Assembly: GCA_019638515.1 (NCBI GenBank)
Contig: JAHBTS010000001.1
Coordinates: forward strand, 310,001-374,000
Length of the DNA stretch: 64,000 nucleotides
DNA from: Chitinophagales bacterium
GTDB lineage: Bacteria; Bacteroidota; Bacteroidia; Chitinophagales; LD1
Reading direction: 5' to 3'
Shown: positions 29,940 to 38,732 of the stretch, piece by piece
Position numbering within the stretch: position 1 is the first letter of the stretch
Layout: each line of letters begins with the position of its first letter
Program-made: the position numbers and the translations under genes
Notes under the pieces: model-generated
The model's database searches: none
Told to the model about the DNA's origin: nothing
Seen by the model: only the letters and a program-made list of their open reading frames with translations

Positions 29940-30028
29940 AACTAATTGTTTAGGTTAATTGAATGGAGCAATTTTAGGAATACTTTTGTTAAGAAGAAAA
30001 CCCAAGGTAAGAATTGGCCAAAAATGTC

Positions 30029-30199
30029 TTATTTCTGAATAAATCTGCGGTAATAGCAAAAGCCAAAAAGTAGGGCGCCTGCAACTATCATCATATTTCC
30101 CGATGCTAAGTAAGCATCGGAGGTCATGCGCAAGCCAATTCCCCAAAAGAGAATAATGAGTGCCAGAATCAGGAGTCCTTCGGTTAAGCTGTGCTTCAT
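30029..30199 (-). CDS. Small two-helix membrane protein (hypothetical)
   Basis: A 56-residue protein beginning at the ATG of MKHSLTEG. It consists of two hydrophobic segments, LLILALIILFWGIGL and MMIVAGALLFGFCYY, joined by a short polar loop, and ends in a basic tail (RRFIQK). The in-frame extension upstream has no helix or coding character and spans the -7 box at 30229-30236, so the later start is preferred. Function is unknown; it may be an integral inner-membrane accessory peptide. It is separated from the next gene downstream by ~90 bp. Confidence 0.5.
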   Translation of the reverse strand: MKHSLTEGLLILALIILFWGIGLRMTSDAYLASGNMMIVAGALLFGFCYYRRFIQK

Positions 30200-30228
30200 A
30201 TTTCCTTTTATATAGGTGAATACTGCGC

Positions 30229-30236
30229 CAAACCTA
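30229..30236 (-). promoter_or_regulatory. -7 box upstream of the small membrane protein
   Basis: TAGGTTTG on the minus strand is an exact TAnnTTTG match, 29 bp before the ATG. A -33 TTG is not evident. Confidence 0.35.
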
Positions 30237-30331
30237 CAAAAATTATTGTTAGTAAAGTTTTTTGGAGTGATTGAAAGTTTAAACAAAGAACTTTGTGTAG
30301 GAAAGATATTTGTTAAAAATACTACTTTGTA

Positions 30332-30363
30332 TTGCATAGTACATTGCGATGATTATATATTTG
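30332..30363 (+). promoter_or_regulatory. Promoter of the secreted protein-PadR-PspC operon
   Basis: TTG at 30332-30334, a 21-base spacer and an exact -7 box TATATTTG at 30356-30363, followed by C. The leader to the ATG at 30392 would be about 20 nt. Confidence 0.6.
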
Positions 30364-30391
30364 CACTGTAAACGAAAAAATAGCAGTGATT

Positions 30392-30748
30392 ATGAAATTT
30401 ATAGCAATGAATATGATGGCGGCACTAATGATTTCGAGCAGTAGTGCCTTTGCGGTAGCCCCCGAGTTAGATACCAATACACAATATGTAGAACATGAAG
30501 TTGCCAATTTGCTGGGTAGTAAACTTACTTTTCCTAAGTTTTTATTGTTAGAACATAGCAATACTGCGTTGGCAGATGTTTCATTTAGATTAAATGAGCA
30601 CGGACAGGTAGAAGTAGTAGCTATTGATAATGCCAGCGAAGCACTCAAGGCAGAAGTAAGCGCACAACTTTCATCCATTCAACTAAGTGAATTTGCCGAT
30701 AATGCCGCAAAAACATACAAAGTAAGGATACGCTTTAAAGTTCAATAA
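30392..30748 (+). CDS. Small exported protein of unknown function
   Basis: A 118-residue protein starting at the ATG of MKFIAMNM; an in-frame GTG two codons upstream is less likely. The signal peptide (MAALMISSSSAFAVAPE) is cleaved near AFA. The mature ~95 residues show the strand pattern ADVSFRLNEHGQVEVVAIDN followed by a helix and then YKVRIRFKVQ, reminiscent of the C-terminal domain of TonB-like or energy-coupling proteins, although it is too divergent to assign. It is the first gene of a three-gene operon with a PadR regulator and a PspC membrane protein, so a role in envelope stress is plausible. Confidence 0.7.
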   Translation: MKFIAMNMMAALMISSSSAFAVAPELDTNTQYVEHEVANLLGSKLTFPKFLLLEHSNTALADVSFRLNEHGQVEVVAIDNASEALKAEVSAQLSSIQLSEFADNAAKTYKVRIRFKVQ

Positions 30749-30768
30749 CATTAAAATACAATGCAATT

Positions 30769-31095
30769 ATGGATATAGAAAACAGCAAAGCTCAAATGCG
30801 GAAGGGAGTGCTGGAGTTGTGCATACTTGCGGTGCTCAACGAAGGCGAGCACTACCCGACCGAAATTTTGGAGCAAATGAAGAATGCCGATTTGCTGGTG
30901 GTAGAGGGAACCATTTACCCTTTGCTTACCCGCTTAAAAAATGAAGGGTTATTAAATTACCGTTGGGTTGAATCTACGGGTGGACCACCCCGAAAGTATT
31001 TTACACTTACTGCCGATGGTAAAAACTTTTTACAGCAACTAAAAAATGCCTGGCGCGAAATGAACGATGCTGTAAGTAAAATAGTAGAGAAGTAA
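30769..31095 (+). CDS. PadR-family transcriptional regulator
   Basis: A 108-residue winged-helix repressor-type regulator. The whole protein is the PadR domain: GVLELCILAVLNEGEHYPTE (helices 1-2), then the recognition helix in VEGTIYPLLTRLKNEGLL, and a wing with STGGPPRKYFTLTADGK. The short C-terminal helix matches the compact PadR-s2 class, which dimerises through it. It lies 20 bp after the small exported protein gene and 30 bp before the PspC-domain gene. This pairing is common in Bacteroidota, where the PadR protein is thought to control its own operon. Confidence 0.93.
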   Translation: MDIENSKAQMRKGVLELCILAVLNEGEHYPTEILEQMKNADLLVVEGTIYPLLTRLKNEGLLNYRWVESTGGPPRKYFTLTADGKNFLQQLKNAWREMNDAVSKIVEK

Positions 31096-31125
31096 CTTTT
31101 AAATAATTACTAATAAAGACACAAA

Positions 31126-32862
31126 ATGAAAAAAACAATAAGTATCAATTTAGGAGGAATTGCCTTTACCATAGATGAAGACGCTTACTTAATGCTACAT
31201 GAATATATTGAATCTATTGGTCGGCATTTGGGCAATAGCGATGCCACTAAAGAGGTAATTCAAGATATTGAAGCACGCCTTGCAGAACTGTTTTCTACCG
31301 GAAAAAATACGGCAAAAGATGTAATAAACCTGCAGCAAGTAGAAGCTGCCATTACAGCAATGGGCAAGCCGGAAGATATTGCCGGAGCTACTGAAGTTAA
31401 AGGCGAGTCGACAAGTGCCGTACCTCCTACGGGCAATGCTACAGCCGGTCGCGTTGCACGCAAGCTGTACCGCAACTCAGACGATAAAAAAGTGGGAGGC
31501 GTAATTTCCGGTATCAGCGCTTATTTGGGAATAGAAGATTCTATTTGGCTCAGGTTGGTAGCCATTGTGTTTATATTCTTCAGTTTAGGTACTACTGCAT
31601 TGGTGTATCTTATTTTATGGATAATAATACCCGAGGCCAAAACTACCTCGCAAAAGTTAGAAATGAAAGGTGAGCCAATTACCTTAGATAATATTCAAAA
31701 AGAAGTAAGTGAAGCTGCCAGTAGGCTAAATAACTGGAGCAGGCAAGAAAGCGTTGGCGAGCGCTTGGTGGCTTTAATAGCTGCCTTGTTTAAAATTGCC
31801 ATGAAAATTGTGGCGGTATTTGTGATAATAGTGATACTGTTTATGCTCTTTGGTTTTATTGCTGCATCTGTGGGTGTACTGTCGTTTGCATCGCTGCCAT
31901 CGGTTCAAAAATTAGCAAGTGTTTATGCCGAAAACGGTACCATGGCAATTATCGGTATTGTTGGTATTATATTAGTAGTATTGATGCCATTGCTCGGAAT
32001 GCTTTATGGCGGAGTAAGAGTATTGGTGGGCACGGGTGGCAGAAGTTCAAGATTAAAATGGATATTCAGCACAGGCTTTTTAATTGGCTTACTGCTATTG
32101 GCAATTACAGCCATCAATTTTGGAATAAACTTCAGAGCCACCGGAAATGTAAAAGAGCAATATACTTTAATGCAGCCCGCTGCGGGGAATTTATTTGTTC
32201 AGCTTTCAGACTCCAGCGGTGTGGTATTTGATGAAGAAGCAGAAGATTCTTACGACAGCCAAATCTTTGTAAATGGCGAAATGCCTGAAACCCGCACAGG
32301 ATATAAAATAGGGCGTCCTCATTTAAAGTTGATGGTTTCAAAAGATACTTCATTTTATATTGAAAAACTTATTGTGGCAAAGGGAAAAAGCAAAGCCGCA
32401 GCCATTGGAAATGCCCGTGCCGTAAATTACAACTTTACACAAGTAGATACAATACTCAATTTAAATACATACGCAGAGGTGAAAAAGGGAAGCAAGTGGC
32501 GCAACCAAAATGTATTTATTCACTTGGCTATACCTGAGGGAAAATTGGTGCATTTTGCCAATAACATAGATTACCTTCCGGCTACCGTAAAAGGCGATGA
32601 TACGTATGACAATACTTATTTCGCCAATACTTTGTGGACTGTAAAATCGGGTAAAGTAGTTTGCTTAAATTGCGAAGATGAGGATGGTGATGCTGTACTC
32701 GCTCCGCCTCCACCTTTGCCGCCACATACCCCGGAAGCTGTTCACATTAAAGCATCGGGCAAGGAAACAAAAATTACTACAGAAAAAGGTGAAGTTACCG
32801 TACAAACTACTGATGGGAAAGAAGGTAAGGAGGTTGAAATTAAAGTACGCGAACGAAAGTAA
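31126..32862 (+). CDS. PspC-domain membrane protein with C-terminal sensor-like domain
   Basis: A 578-residue inner-membrane protein. The N-terminal ~95 residues form a helical cytoplasmic domain (ISINLGGIAFTIDEDAY). The PspC domain follows (KLYRNSDDKKVGGVISGISAYLG, ~112-180) with its membrane hairpin SIWLRLVAIVFIFFSLG. Further transmembrane helices lie near 228-250, 265-295 and 312-335. The C-terminal ~240 residues are beta-rich with a CLNCEDEDGD segment and a Pro-rich stretch, resembling the adhesin-like C-terminal domains of such proteins. PspC proteins respond to inner-membrane stress. It ends the PadR operon and is followed by a terminator. Confidence 0.88.
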   Translation: MKKTISINLGGIAFTIDEDAYLMLHEYIESIGRHLGNSDATKEVIQDIEARLAELFSTGKNTAKDVINLQQVEAAITAMGKPEDIAGATEVKGESTSAVPPTGNATAGRVARKLYRNSDDKKVGGVISGISAYLGIEDSIWLRLVAIVFIFFSLGTTALVYLILWIIIPEAKTTSQKLEMKGEPITLDNIQKEVSEAASRLNNWSRQESVGERLVALIAALFKIAMKIVAVFVIIVILFMLFGFIAASVGVLSFASLPSVQKLASVYAENGTMAIIGIVGIILVVLMPLLGMLYGGVRVLVGTGGRSSRLKWIFSTGFLIGLLLLAITAINFGINFRATGNVKEQYTLMQPAAGNLFVQLSDSSGVVFDEEAEDSYDSQIFVNGEMPETRTGYKIGRPHLKLMVSKDTSFYIEKLIVAKGKSKAAAIGNARAVNYNFTQVDTILNLNTYAEVKKGSKWRNQNVFIHLAIPEGKLVHFANNIDYLPATVKGDDTYDNTYFANTLWTVKSGKVVCLNCEDEDGDAVLAPPPPLPPHTPEAVHIKASGKETKITTEKGEVTVQTTDGKEGKEVEIKVRERK

Positions 32863-32916
32863 CAACCTTATTCTAAACTACTTCCAGCTTCATCTTTGGA
32901 AGGTTTACAAAAGCGG

Positions 32917-32949
32917 GGCACTTTGCAAATGCAAGGTGCCTTTTATTTT
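32917..32949 (+). terminator. Intrinsic terminator of the PspC operon
   Basis: GGCACTTTGC (32917-32926) pairs with GCAAGGTGCC (32931-32940), ten pairs with one T-G wobble and a 4-base loop, followed by TTTTATTTT. The U-run overlaps the last codons of the convergent marR gene. Confidence 0.85.
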
Positions 32950-33425
32950 GCTTTTTGCTGTTTCTTTTGAATGAGCAAACGCATAATAAAGTGCATATCT
33001 TCTAAGAAGGTATGTGTTTTGGTTTCGCCCCAAGTTTTTATCAATTCACCAATAAATTTAGTTTGCTGTTTTTTAAGCAACTCAATTAAAGCAACACCTT
33101 GCTTAGAAAGTGTAATTAACACGGAGCGATTATCGTTTGGGTTCTTTTTAAGTTCAACATAGCCAAACTTCTCTAAGTCTTTAGCCATTTTGCTTACAGC
33201 CTGTTTGGTAATTTGAATTTTTTCAGCCAGTTGGTTAATGGTAACGCCTTGAGCGCCAACATTCATAAGAATTGCCACATACTGCATAGAAAAGTTAGGG
33301 AAGCCCTTTTCTTTTACCACTTCCAGCAGCTGCTCCGCCATAAAACGGTAGGTAATGCCCACAAGCCTTCCAAAATGTTCAGGCTTGGGTTCAATATGGC
33401 ATAGAATGGAATCCTGATTGCTCAT
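32943..33425 (-). CDS. MarR-family transcriptional regulator of the efflux operon
   Basis: A 160-residue winged-helix dimeric regulator. The helix-turn-helix lies in VTINQLAEKIQITKQAVSKMAKDLEKFG (about residues 62-90) and the wing in KKNPNDNRSVLITLSKQG. It is divergent from a tripartite multidrug efflux operon, and the 85-bp gap carries an inverted repeat AGTCAA-N5-TTGACT over the efflux promoter. By analogy with EmrR/MarR, the protein likely represses both itself and emrAB-tolC and releases DNA upon binding a toxic ligand. A -7 box TAACTTTG ends four bases before its ATG, hinting at a leaderless mRNA. Confidence 0.92.
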   Translation of the reverse strand: MSNQDSILCHIEPKPEHFGRLVGITYRFMAEQLLEVVKEKGFPNFSMQYVAILMNVGAQGVTINQLAEKIQITKQAVSKMAKDLEKFGYVELKKNPNDNRSVLITLSKQGVALIELLKKQQTKFIGELIKTWGETKTHTFLEDMHFIMRLLIQKKQQKAK

Positions 33426-33429
33426 GCTG

Positions 33430-33437
33430 CAAAGTTA
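33430..33437 (-). promoter_or_regulatory. -7 box of the marR promoter
   Basis: TAACTTTG on the minus strand is an exact TAnnTTTG match. It is followed by CAGC and then the marR ATG. A TTG 16 bases upstream lies in the AGTCAA/TTGACT half-site, so the operator overlaps this promoter too. Confidence 0.5.
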
Positions 33438-33450
33438 AAAAAATATTATT

Positions 33451-33477
33451 AGTCAATTTGATTGACTTTATTGTCAA
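33451..33477. promoter_or_regulatory. Candidate MarR operator (three half-sites)
   Basis: AGTCAA (33451-33456), 5-base spacer, TTGACT (33462-33467) forms a perfect inverted repeat. A third half-site GTCAA (33473-33477) pairs with TTGAC at 33462-33466. The sites cover the -33 element of the efflux promoter. Confidence 0.6.
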
Positions 33478-33492
33478 CTAAGTTTACATTTG
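33462..33492 (+). promoter_or_regulatory. Promoter of the emrAB-tolC operon
   Basis: TTG at 33462-33464, a 20-base spacer and an exact -7 box TACATTTG at 33485-33492. The -33 element is embedded in the inverted repeat. Transcription would start near 33498, so the GTG at 33511 rather than the TTG at 33490 must be the first codon of emrA. Confidence 0.7.
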
Positions 33493-33510
33493 CTCCCGAA
33501 AATTTACAAA

Positions 33511-34536
33511 GTGGAAAAGAAAAAAATTATTCAAACCGTTGTATTGGGTGCCATTGTATTGGGAGGAGGCATGTGGGGCTATCAAAAAGTAATGCACCAT
33601 CTGCACTACGAAACTACCGATAATGCACAAGTAGAAACAAAAGTTACGCCAGTATTGTCCAGAATTGCGGGCTATGTAGATTCGGTAGCTATAGATGATT
33701 ATGCAACTGTAACTAAGGGAGAAAGGCTGGTAGTTATAGACAAAAGGGAATACGAAATTGCGGTAATACAAGCAGAGGCAGATTTACTGCAATCGCGGGC
33801 CGATTACGAGAATGCACAAGCCGGATATGGCAATGCACTTCAAAATGTAAAAGTAGCCGATACCAATATTGAGTTAGCAAAAGTAAGAGCCAATAAAGCA
33901 GCAAGCGATTACGAGCGCGACAAAAAATTATTTCAAGACCAGAGTATTACCCAAAAGCAAATAGACGATTCAAAGGCAAACTTTGATATACAGCAAAAAT
34001 CGGTTTCAACTGCAGTGGAGCAGGCAAAACTTGCCAATTCTTCATTGCGTGTGTACGAAGCTCAAATTCGCAAAACCGAAGCCTTACTAAAGGTGAAAGA
34101 AGCTGCAGTAGAGAATGCAAAGTTGCGTTTGTCGTACACTTCTATTACAGCGCCCGAAAGTGGAAAAATAGGCAAATGCAATGTGCAGCCCGGGCAATAT
34201 ATACAGCCGGGTCAGCCGTTGTTTTCCATTGTAAACAGTCATGATTTTTGGGTAATTGCCAATTTTAAGGAAACCCAAATAGAAAAGATGCAAATTGGCC
34301 AGGAGGTAGATATTAAGCTAGATGCCTATCCTTCCAAAAAAATTACAGGAAAAATTGCATCGCTTTCCGAAGCCACCGGAGCCAAGTTTTCTTTATTGCC
34401 GCCCGATAATGCTTCGGGTAACTTCATAAAGGTTACACAGCGCGTGCCGGTGCGTATAAACATTGTAGATGTAGATGCACTAAAGGAAATCCTTAAAGCC
34501 GGATTGAGTGCAGAAATTGAAGTAAAAGTGAATTAG
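33511..34536 (+). CDS. emrA: HlyD/EmrA-type periplasmic adaptor (membrane fusion) protein
   Basis: A 341-residue adaptor that bridges an inner-membrane exporter and an outer-membrane channel. I start at GTG 33511 (VEKKKIIQT), since an upstream TTG lies inside the promoter. One N-terminal membrane helix (TVVLGAIVLGGGMWGY) is followed by a split lipoyl domain (VDSVAIDDYATVTKGERL ... APESGKIGKCNVQPGQYIQPG) flanking an alpha-helical hairpin rich in Ala, Gln and Lys (~90-200). A beta-barrel domain comes last (FWVIANFKETQIEKMQIGQ). It is followed after 10-19 bp by the EmrB-type exporter gene and then tolC. Confidence 0.92.
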   Translation: MEKKKIIQTVVLGAIVLGGGMWGYQKVMHHLHYETTDNAQVETKVTPVLSRIAGYVDSVAIDDYATVTKGERLVVIDKREYEIAVIQAEADLLQSRADYENAQAGYGNALQNVKVADTNIELAKVRANKAASDYERDKKLFQDQSITQKQIDDSKANFDIQQKSVSTAVEQAKLANSSLRVYEAQIRKTEALLKVKEAAVENAKLRLSYTSITAPESGKIGKCNVQPGQYIQPGQPLFSIVNSHDFWVIANFKETQIEKMQIGQEVDIKLDAYPSKKITGKIASLSEATGAKFSLLPPDNASGNFIKVTQRVPVRINIVDVDALKEILKAGLSAEIEVKVN

Positions 34537-34555
34537 CAAGCCTTTAGTGAGCAGT

Positions 34556-36121
34556 ATGAGTTTTGGGAAAATAATTATTGTACTTACCGTAATTACGGCA
34601 GCTATCATGGAAATGATAGACACCACTATTGTAAACGTGGCATTGTACCATGTAAGTGGTAGCTTGGGTGCTTCTGTAGAAGATGCTTCGTGGGTAATTA
34701 CGGCTTACGCCATTGCCAATGTAATTGTAATTCCACTTACAGGATTTTTTCAAAAATACTTTGGGCGAAAAAACTATTTCGTTGGCTCTATTATACTTTT
34801 TACGGTGGCTTCATTTTTTTGCGGCACCAGTACTAATTTATGGGAGTTGGTGTTTTTTCGTTTTCTGCAAGGAATTGGAGGTGGCGCATTGCTTTCTGTT
34901 TCGCAAGGAATACTGTTCGATACATTTTCGGTAGAGCAGCGACCCATAGCCTCGGCACTGTTTGGAATGGGAATAGTAATGGGGCCAACCTTAGGCCCTA
35001 CTTTGGGTGGAGTAATTGTAGATAATTTTCATTGGGGCTGGATATTTTTTGTGAATGTGCCAATTGGCATTGCAGCTGCATTGCTCTCTATTTTCTTCTT
35101 AGAAAAAAGTGAGTCGGAAAAGAATATAGATCGCAAAGCCATAAGCGTAGATTATATTGGGTTGGTATTGCTCTGTATTGGTATTGGCAGTTTGCAATAT
35201 GTATTGGAGCGTGGGCAAGAAGAAGATTGGTTCGAAAGTAGAACCATACTGTATTTGTTTTTTACAATGGCAATTGGCTTGCTTGCATTTGTTTTTTGGG
35301 AATTGAAGCAAGAGCACCCAATTGTAGATTTAAGAGTGCTTAAAAATAGAAACCTTGCAGTTACAACCTTCTTTACGTTTGTTGTTGGGTTTGGCTTGTT
35401 TACCTCTGTTTATGCATATCCGCTCATGGTGCAAAGAGTGGCCGGATACACCACTACGCTCACAGGTATTTCGCTTATTACAGGCTCGCTTGTTTCTATT
35501 GTAATAATGCCGGTGGTGGGTAGAATGATGACCAAAGGCATTTCGCCAAGTTTATTTGTATTTATTGGTATGATGGCTTATGTGCTGTTTAGTTTTATCA
35601 TGAGTTTGCAATCTGCCGATACGCCTTATTATTCGTATATGATAATTCTTATGCTGCGTGGTGTTGGCATGTCTATGTTGATGGTTCCACTTACCAATCA
35701 GGCAGTAGTAGATTTAAAACCATCGGAGTTTCCGGCAGGTATTTCTATGATAAATATGATTAGGCAAATTGGCGGATCGGTAGGTATAGCCATTACCAAT
35801 ACATGGATTGCGCACCGCTTTGCCATGCACCGAAACGATTTGGTTACCAATATATCAACCGATAATCCGGTGTATAATACCATATCCGATGGCATTACAA
35901 AAAACTTGCTTTCGCAGGGTGTTAATGCGTTGAATGCTCCAAGTGCAGCACTAAAAATGATAGAAATGAATGTTACTAAACAGGCGTATTTGCTTTCGTA
36001 TTTAGATACCTTTTTTCTGGTAGGCGTATTTTTCGTTGCCGTATTGCCGCTAATAGTTTTACTAAAAAATAAATCAATATCTCAGGAGCAGGCTGCAAAA
36101 GTTGCCGAAGAGAGCCATTAA
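34556..36121 (+). CDS. emrB: EmrB/QacA-family (DHA2) drug:H+ antiporter
   Basis: A ~521-residue integral membrane exporter with 14 predicted helices. I use the ATG of MSFGKIII; a GTG three codons earlier is possible. DHA2 hallmarks are MEMIDTTIVNVAL in helix 1 (motif D1), WVITAYAIANVIVIPLTGFFQKYFGRK (motif A region), FRFLQGIGGGALLSV and GPTLGPTLGGVIVDNFHWGWIFFVNVPIG (motif C, typical of antiporters). It exports hydrophobic toxic compounds using the proton gradient, via the adjacent adaptor and TolC channel. Substrate range cannot be predicted. Confidence 0.93.
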   Translation: MSFGKIIIVLTVITAAIMEMIDTTIVNVALYHVSGSLGASVEDASWVITAYAIANVIVIPLTGFFQKYFGRKNYFVGSIILFTVASFFCGTSTNLWELVFFRFLQGIGGGALLSVSQGILFDTFSVEQRPIASALFGMGIVMGPTLGPTLGGVIVDNFHWGWIFFVNVPIGIAAALLSIFFLEKSESEKNIDRKAISVDYIGLVLLCIGIGSLQYVLERGQEEDWFESRTILYLFFTMAIGLLAFVFWELKQEHPIVDLRVLKNRNLAVTTFFTFVVGFGLFTSVYAYPLMVQRVAGYTTTLTGISLITGSLVSIVIMPVVGRMMTKGISPSLFVFIGMMAYVLFSFIMSLQSADTPYYSYMIILMLRGVGMSMLMVPLTNQAVVDLKPSEFPAGISMINMIRQIGGSVGIAITNTWIAHRFAMHRNDLVTNISTDNPVYNTISDGITKNLLSQGVNALNAPSAALKMIEMNVTKQAYLLSYLDTFFLVGVFFVAVLPLIVLLKNKSISQEQAAKVAEESH

Positions 36122-36132
36122 ATAATATTGAA

Positions 36133-37395
36133 ATGAAAAAGTATAGTTCACTCTTTATGTTCATGATGCTTGTCTGCTTAGGCAATGCGCAAACCTTAAA
36201 CGAGCTTATAGGAAGTGCAGTAACCAACTATCCTAAAATAAAAGAATTGAAGGGAAATGTAGCATTGGCAGATGCTAAAATACAATTGGCAAAGAGCGGC
36301 TACCAGCCTAATATCGCTATCAACGGAAGTTACAACTATGTGGCTCCGGTGAGCAAGGCAAATTTTTTGGGAAACGAAATTCAATTTCAACCTAATCATA
36401 ATTACAATACCTACTTATCTGTAAACCAAACTATTTGGGATTTTGGACGAACCAATGCCAGTGTGCAAAGAGCAAAAGAAGAGCAAGCACAAGTTAAAGA
36501 AAATCTCAAAGCAAGCGAGCTGGGTTTGGCATACCAAGTTGCAGTATTGTATAATAATATAGTGCTGCTGCAAAAGAATATTGCATTGCAAGATGCCCAA
36601 ATAAAATTGGCATACGACAACTATAAACTGGTAGAAAATAAAATAAAAAACGGAGATGCGCTTAGCTACGATTTAGTGAATGCCGATGTGCGCGTAAAGG
36701 TTGCAGAAAACAAAAAGGTGGATTTACTGAACCAATTAGAAAAGCAGCTGAATCTATTGAAATTCTATACAGGCAATGAACAAGCGCAAGTAACCGCAAC
36801 TTCATTTGAATCGGGGAAAGATGCAGCAAGCAATGCCACTTCCGGAAACATGGATATAGCATTGGCAAATAGCAGACTACATGCCGCGCAGGTAGATTAC
36901 AAAACTTCTATTTCTAATTTTTTGCCCAACCTTTTTGCCAACGGAAATGCCGGTTGGAAAAATACCTACCTGCCCAATATAAAAGAGATGCGCTTTAACT
37001 ATGTTGTAGGCGCAGGCTTAAATATTCCCATTTATGATGCAGGCAAAGCACTGGCGCAGCGCAAAATGGCAAAACTTGCCATAGAAACGGCAAAGCAAAA
37101 TTTACTGTATGCACAGCAAGCTGCCAACAAAGATGTGCTGCAGGCACAGGCCGATTTTAATGCTAACCAAACGCGCCTTCAAAATACCGCTGCTATTGTA
37201 AAGCAAGCCGAAGCTGCTTTCAACTTGGCTCAGTCGCGCTACAAAAACGGAACTCTCACCTGGCTCGATTTAGAAAATGCACGCATTAGTGCCGAAGATG
37301 CACGCTTTTCGCTTATTCAGCTAGAATACCAACTGGCATTGAATAAATTAGAAATGAACCGTATTGCCGGAGTGCGCTTTTGGGAAGGGCAGTAG
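36133..37395 (+). CDS. tolC: TolC-family outer-membrane efflux channel
   Basis: A 420-residue outer-membrane protein with a signal peptide ending near GNAQ. It has the internal duplication of the OEP family: two long helical regions rich in Ala, Gln and Asn (~115-200 and ~320-400) and membrane-strand segments such as YQPNIAINGSYNYVAP and NFLPNLFANGNAGWKN. The recurring YKNGTLTWLDLENARIS segment is typical of the second repeat. It is the last gene of the efflux operon, 11 bp after the exporter, and completes the tripartite pump across both membranes. Confidence 0.93.
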   Translation: MKKYSSLFMFMMLVCLGNAQTLNELIGSAVTNYPKIKELKGNVALADAKIQLAKSGYQPNIAINGSYNYVAPVSKANFLGNEIQFQPNHNYNTYLSVNQTIWDFGRTNASVQRAKEEQAQVKENLKASELGLAYQVAVLYNNIVLLQKNIALQDAQIKLAYDNYKLVENKIKNGDALSYDLVNADVRVKVAENKKVDLLNQLEKQLNLLKFYTGNEQAQVTATSFESGKDAASNATSGNMDIALANSRLHAAQVDYKTSISNFLPNLFANGNAGWKNTYLPNIKEMRFNYVVGAGLNIPIYDAGKALAQRKMAKLAIETAKQNLLYAQQAANKDVLQAQADFNANQTRLQNTAAIVKQAEAAFNLAQSRYKNGTLTWLDLENARISAEDARFSLIQLEYQLALNKLEMNRIAGVRFWEGQ

Positions 37396-37467
37396 CGGTT
37401 TATATAGATTAGGTCGGTTGTTTAGTATCAACACGGTTGTTTGTTACACTTGCACCTAGCGGTCAAT

Positions 37468-38718
37468 CTACACAGCCGATGTATTCCCACTATTTTTTTT
37501 CTGGAAACCTATTACAAAAATCAGCCACGCTATAAGCGCAAAAAGGCTAGCAGCCAAAATAGGAAGTGCCGCGTTATAGCTAACTAAAACACCTGCTATA
37601 AGTGGAGGCAAGGCAAACGCCACACTCTGTACCGATTGCTGAATACCTAGAATTTCGCCCTGTGTTTCTTTAGAACTAAGCTGCGAAACAATACTTGTAA
37701 TGTTGGGTTGCGTAATACCCTGTGCCAATGCAATAAATGGTTGAATAAGCAATTGCCATTTCCATTGGTTAGGGAAAACAATTAGAACCAAAGCGCTCGC
37801 CATCATTAGTAAACTTATGCGCAGCACGCTTGGCGGAGCCAATCTCGATGCTAAAAAACGAGTAACCACACCTTGTGTAAAGGCAATCCAAATGCCAATA
37901 TACCCAAAGAGCATTCCAATATCTTTTTGCGAAAAGTCGAATTGCTTAATCAGATAAACCTGAAAGAATTGCATAAAGAAACTAAAGCCAAAAGTTTGAA
38001 AGAAGATGGTGAGTAAAATAACGCGCATTTCTTTTAGTTGGAATGCACGTTTTAAATTTTGTATGCCCAACCATAAGCTCACATGGCGGTTGCTTGCTGG
38101 TTTAAATGTTTCGGGGAATTGCTTAGCCACATAGTAAAAATTTACTACCGAAAGAAATGCAGTAAACCAAAGTGGCGTAGCAAAATTGAACCATGGGAAC
38201 CAGGCATTGGGTGCTGCCAGCACACCGCCAATAAATGGACCTAAGATAAAACCTAAGCCGAATGCAGTGCCAACTAAGCCAAAGTTTTTAGCACGGTCTT
38301 TTGGTTCGCTAATATCTGCGAGTGCAGCCAATACAATGGCAATATTGCCGCCCATAAAGCCGGGTAAAATACGCGCAATAAACAGCAGCCACAGCAACTT
38401 AAAATGAATAGCTATTGCAAAGCATACATAACCAATAAAAGTGCCGGCAATGCTTATTTGTAAAATACGTTTTCTGCCTTTTTTATCGGCAAGTGCACCT
38501 AAAATTGGTGCGCCAAAAAACTGAGCTGCAGCAAAGGAAGCTGCCAATACACCATAGATAACATTGCGCTGCGCCTCTGTAATTTCTGGCGCAATCATGC
38601 CATGTTCGTTTCTAATAATAAGTGGTGCAAAAATTGGAATAATGATTCCCACACCCAGCATATCTATAAAAACGGTAATAAATACAGCTAAAAGAGGCGA
38701 TATCTTTTTTTTAGGCAT
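37468..38718 (-). CDS. MFS exporter, TCR/Tet-like (12 helices)
   Basis: A 416-residue inner-membrane transporter of the DHA1 group. Motif A is clear (GALADKKGRKRILQI), helix 1 carries FIDMLGVGIIIPIFAPL as in tetracycline-efflux proteins, and motif C lies in GTAFGLGFILGPFIGGVL. Substrate is unknown; tetracycline or another drug is a guess. The ATG lies only 14 bp beyond the U-run of the rpmA terminator on the same strand, and no promoter fits in that gap. Expression therefore probably depends on read-through from rplU-rpmA. Confidence 0.87.
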   Translation of the reverse strand: MPKKKISPLLAVFITVFIDMLGVGIIIPIFAPLIIRNEHGMIAPEITEAQRNVIYGVLAASFAAAQFFGAPILGALADKKGRKRILQISIAGTFIGYVCFAIAIHFKLLWLLFIARILPGFMGGNIAIVLAALADISEPKDRAKNFGLVGTAFGLGFILGPFIGGVLAAPNAWFPWFNFATPLWFTAFLSVVNFYYVAKQFPETFKPASNRHVSLWLGIQNLKRAFQLKEMRVILLTIFFQTFGFSFFMQFFQVYLIKQFDFSQKDIGMLFGYIGIWIAFTQGVVTRFLASRLAPPSVLRISLLMMASALVLIVFPNQWKWQLLIQPFIALAQGITQPNITSIVSQLSSKETQGEILGIQQSVQSVAFALPPLIAGVLVSYNAALPILAASLFALIAWLIFVIGFQKKNSGNTSAV

Positions 38719-38732
38719 CAGTTGTTTTCAAT

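Noticed and set aside
37396..37467. Direct repeat GGTTGTTT in the gap between tolC and the MFS exporter gene as an attachment site
   Set aside because: Eight-base repeats in a short AT-rich gap between convergent genes are expected by chance, and no integrase or mobile gene is near.
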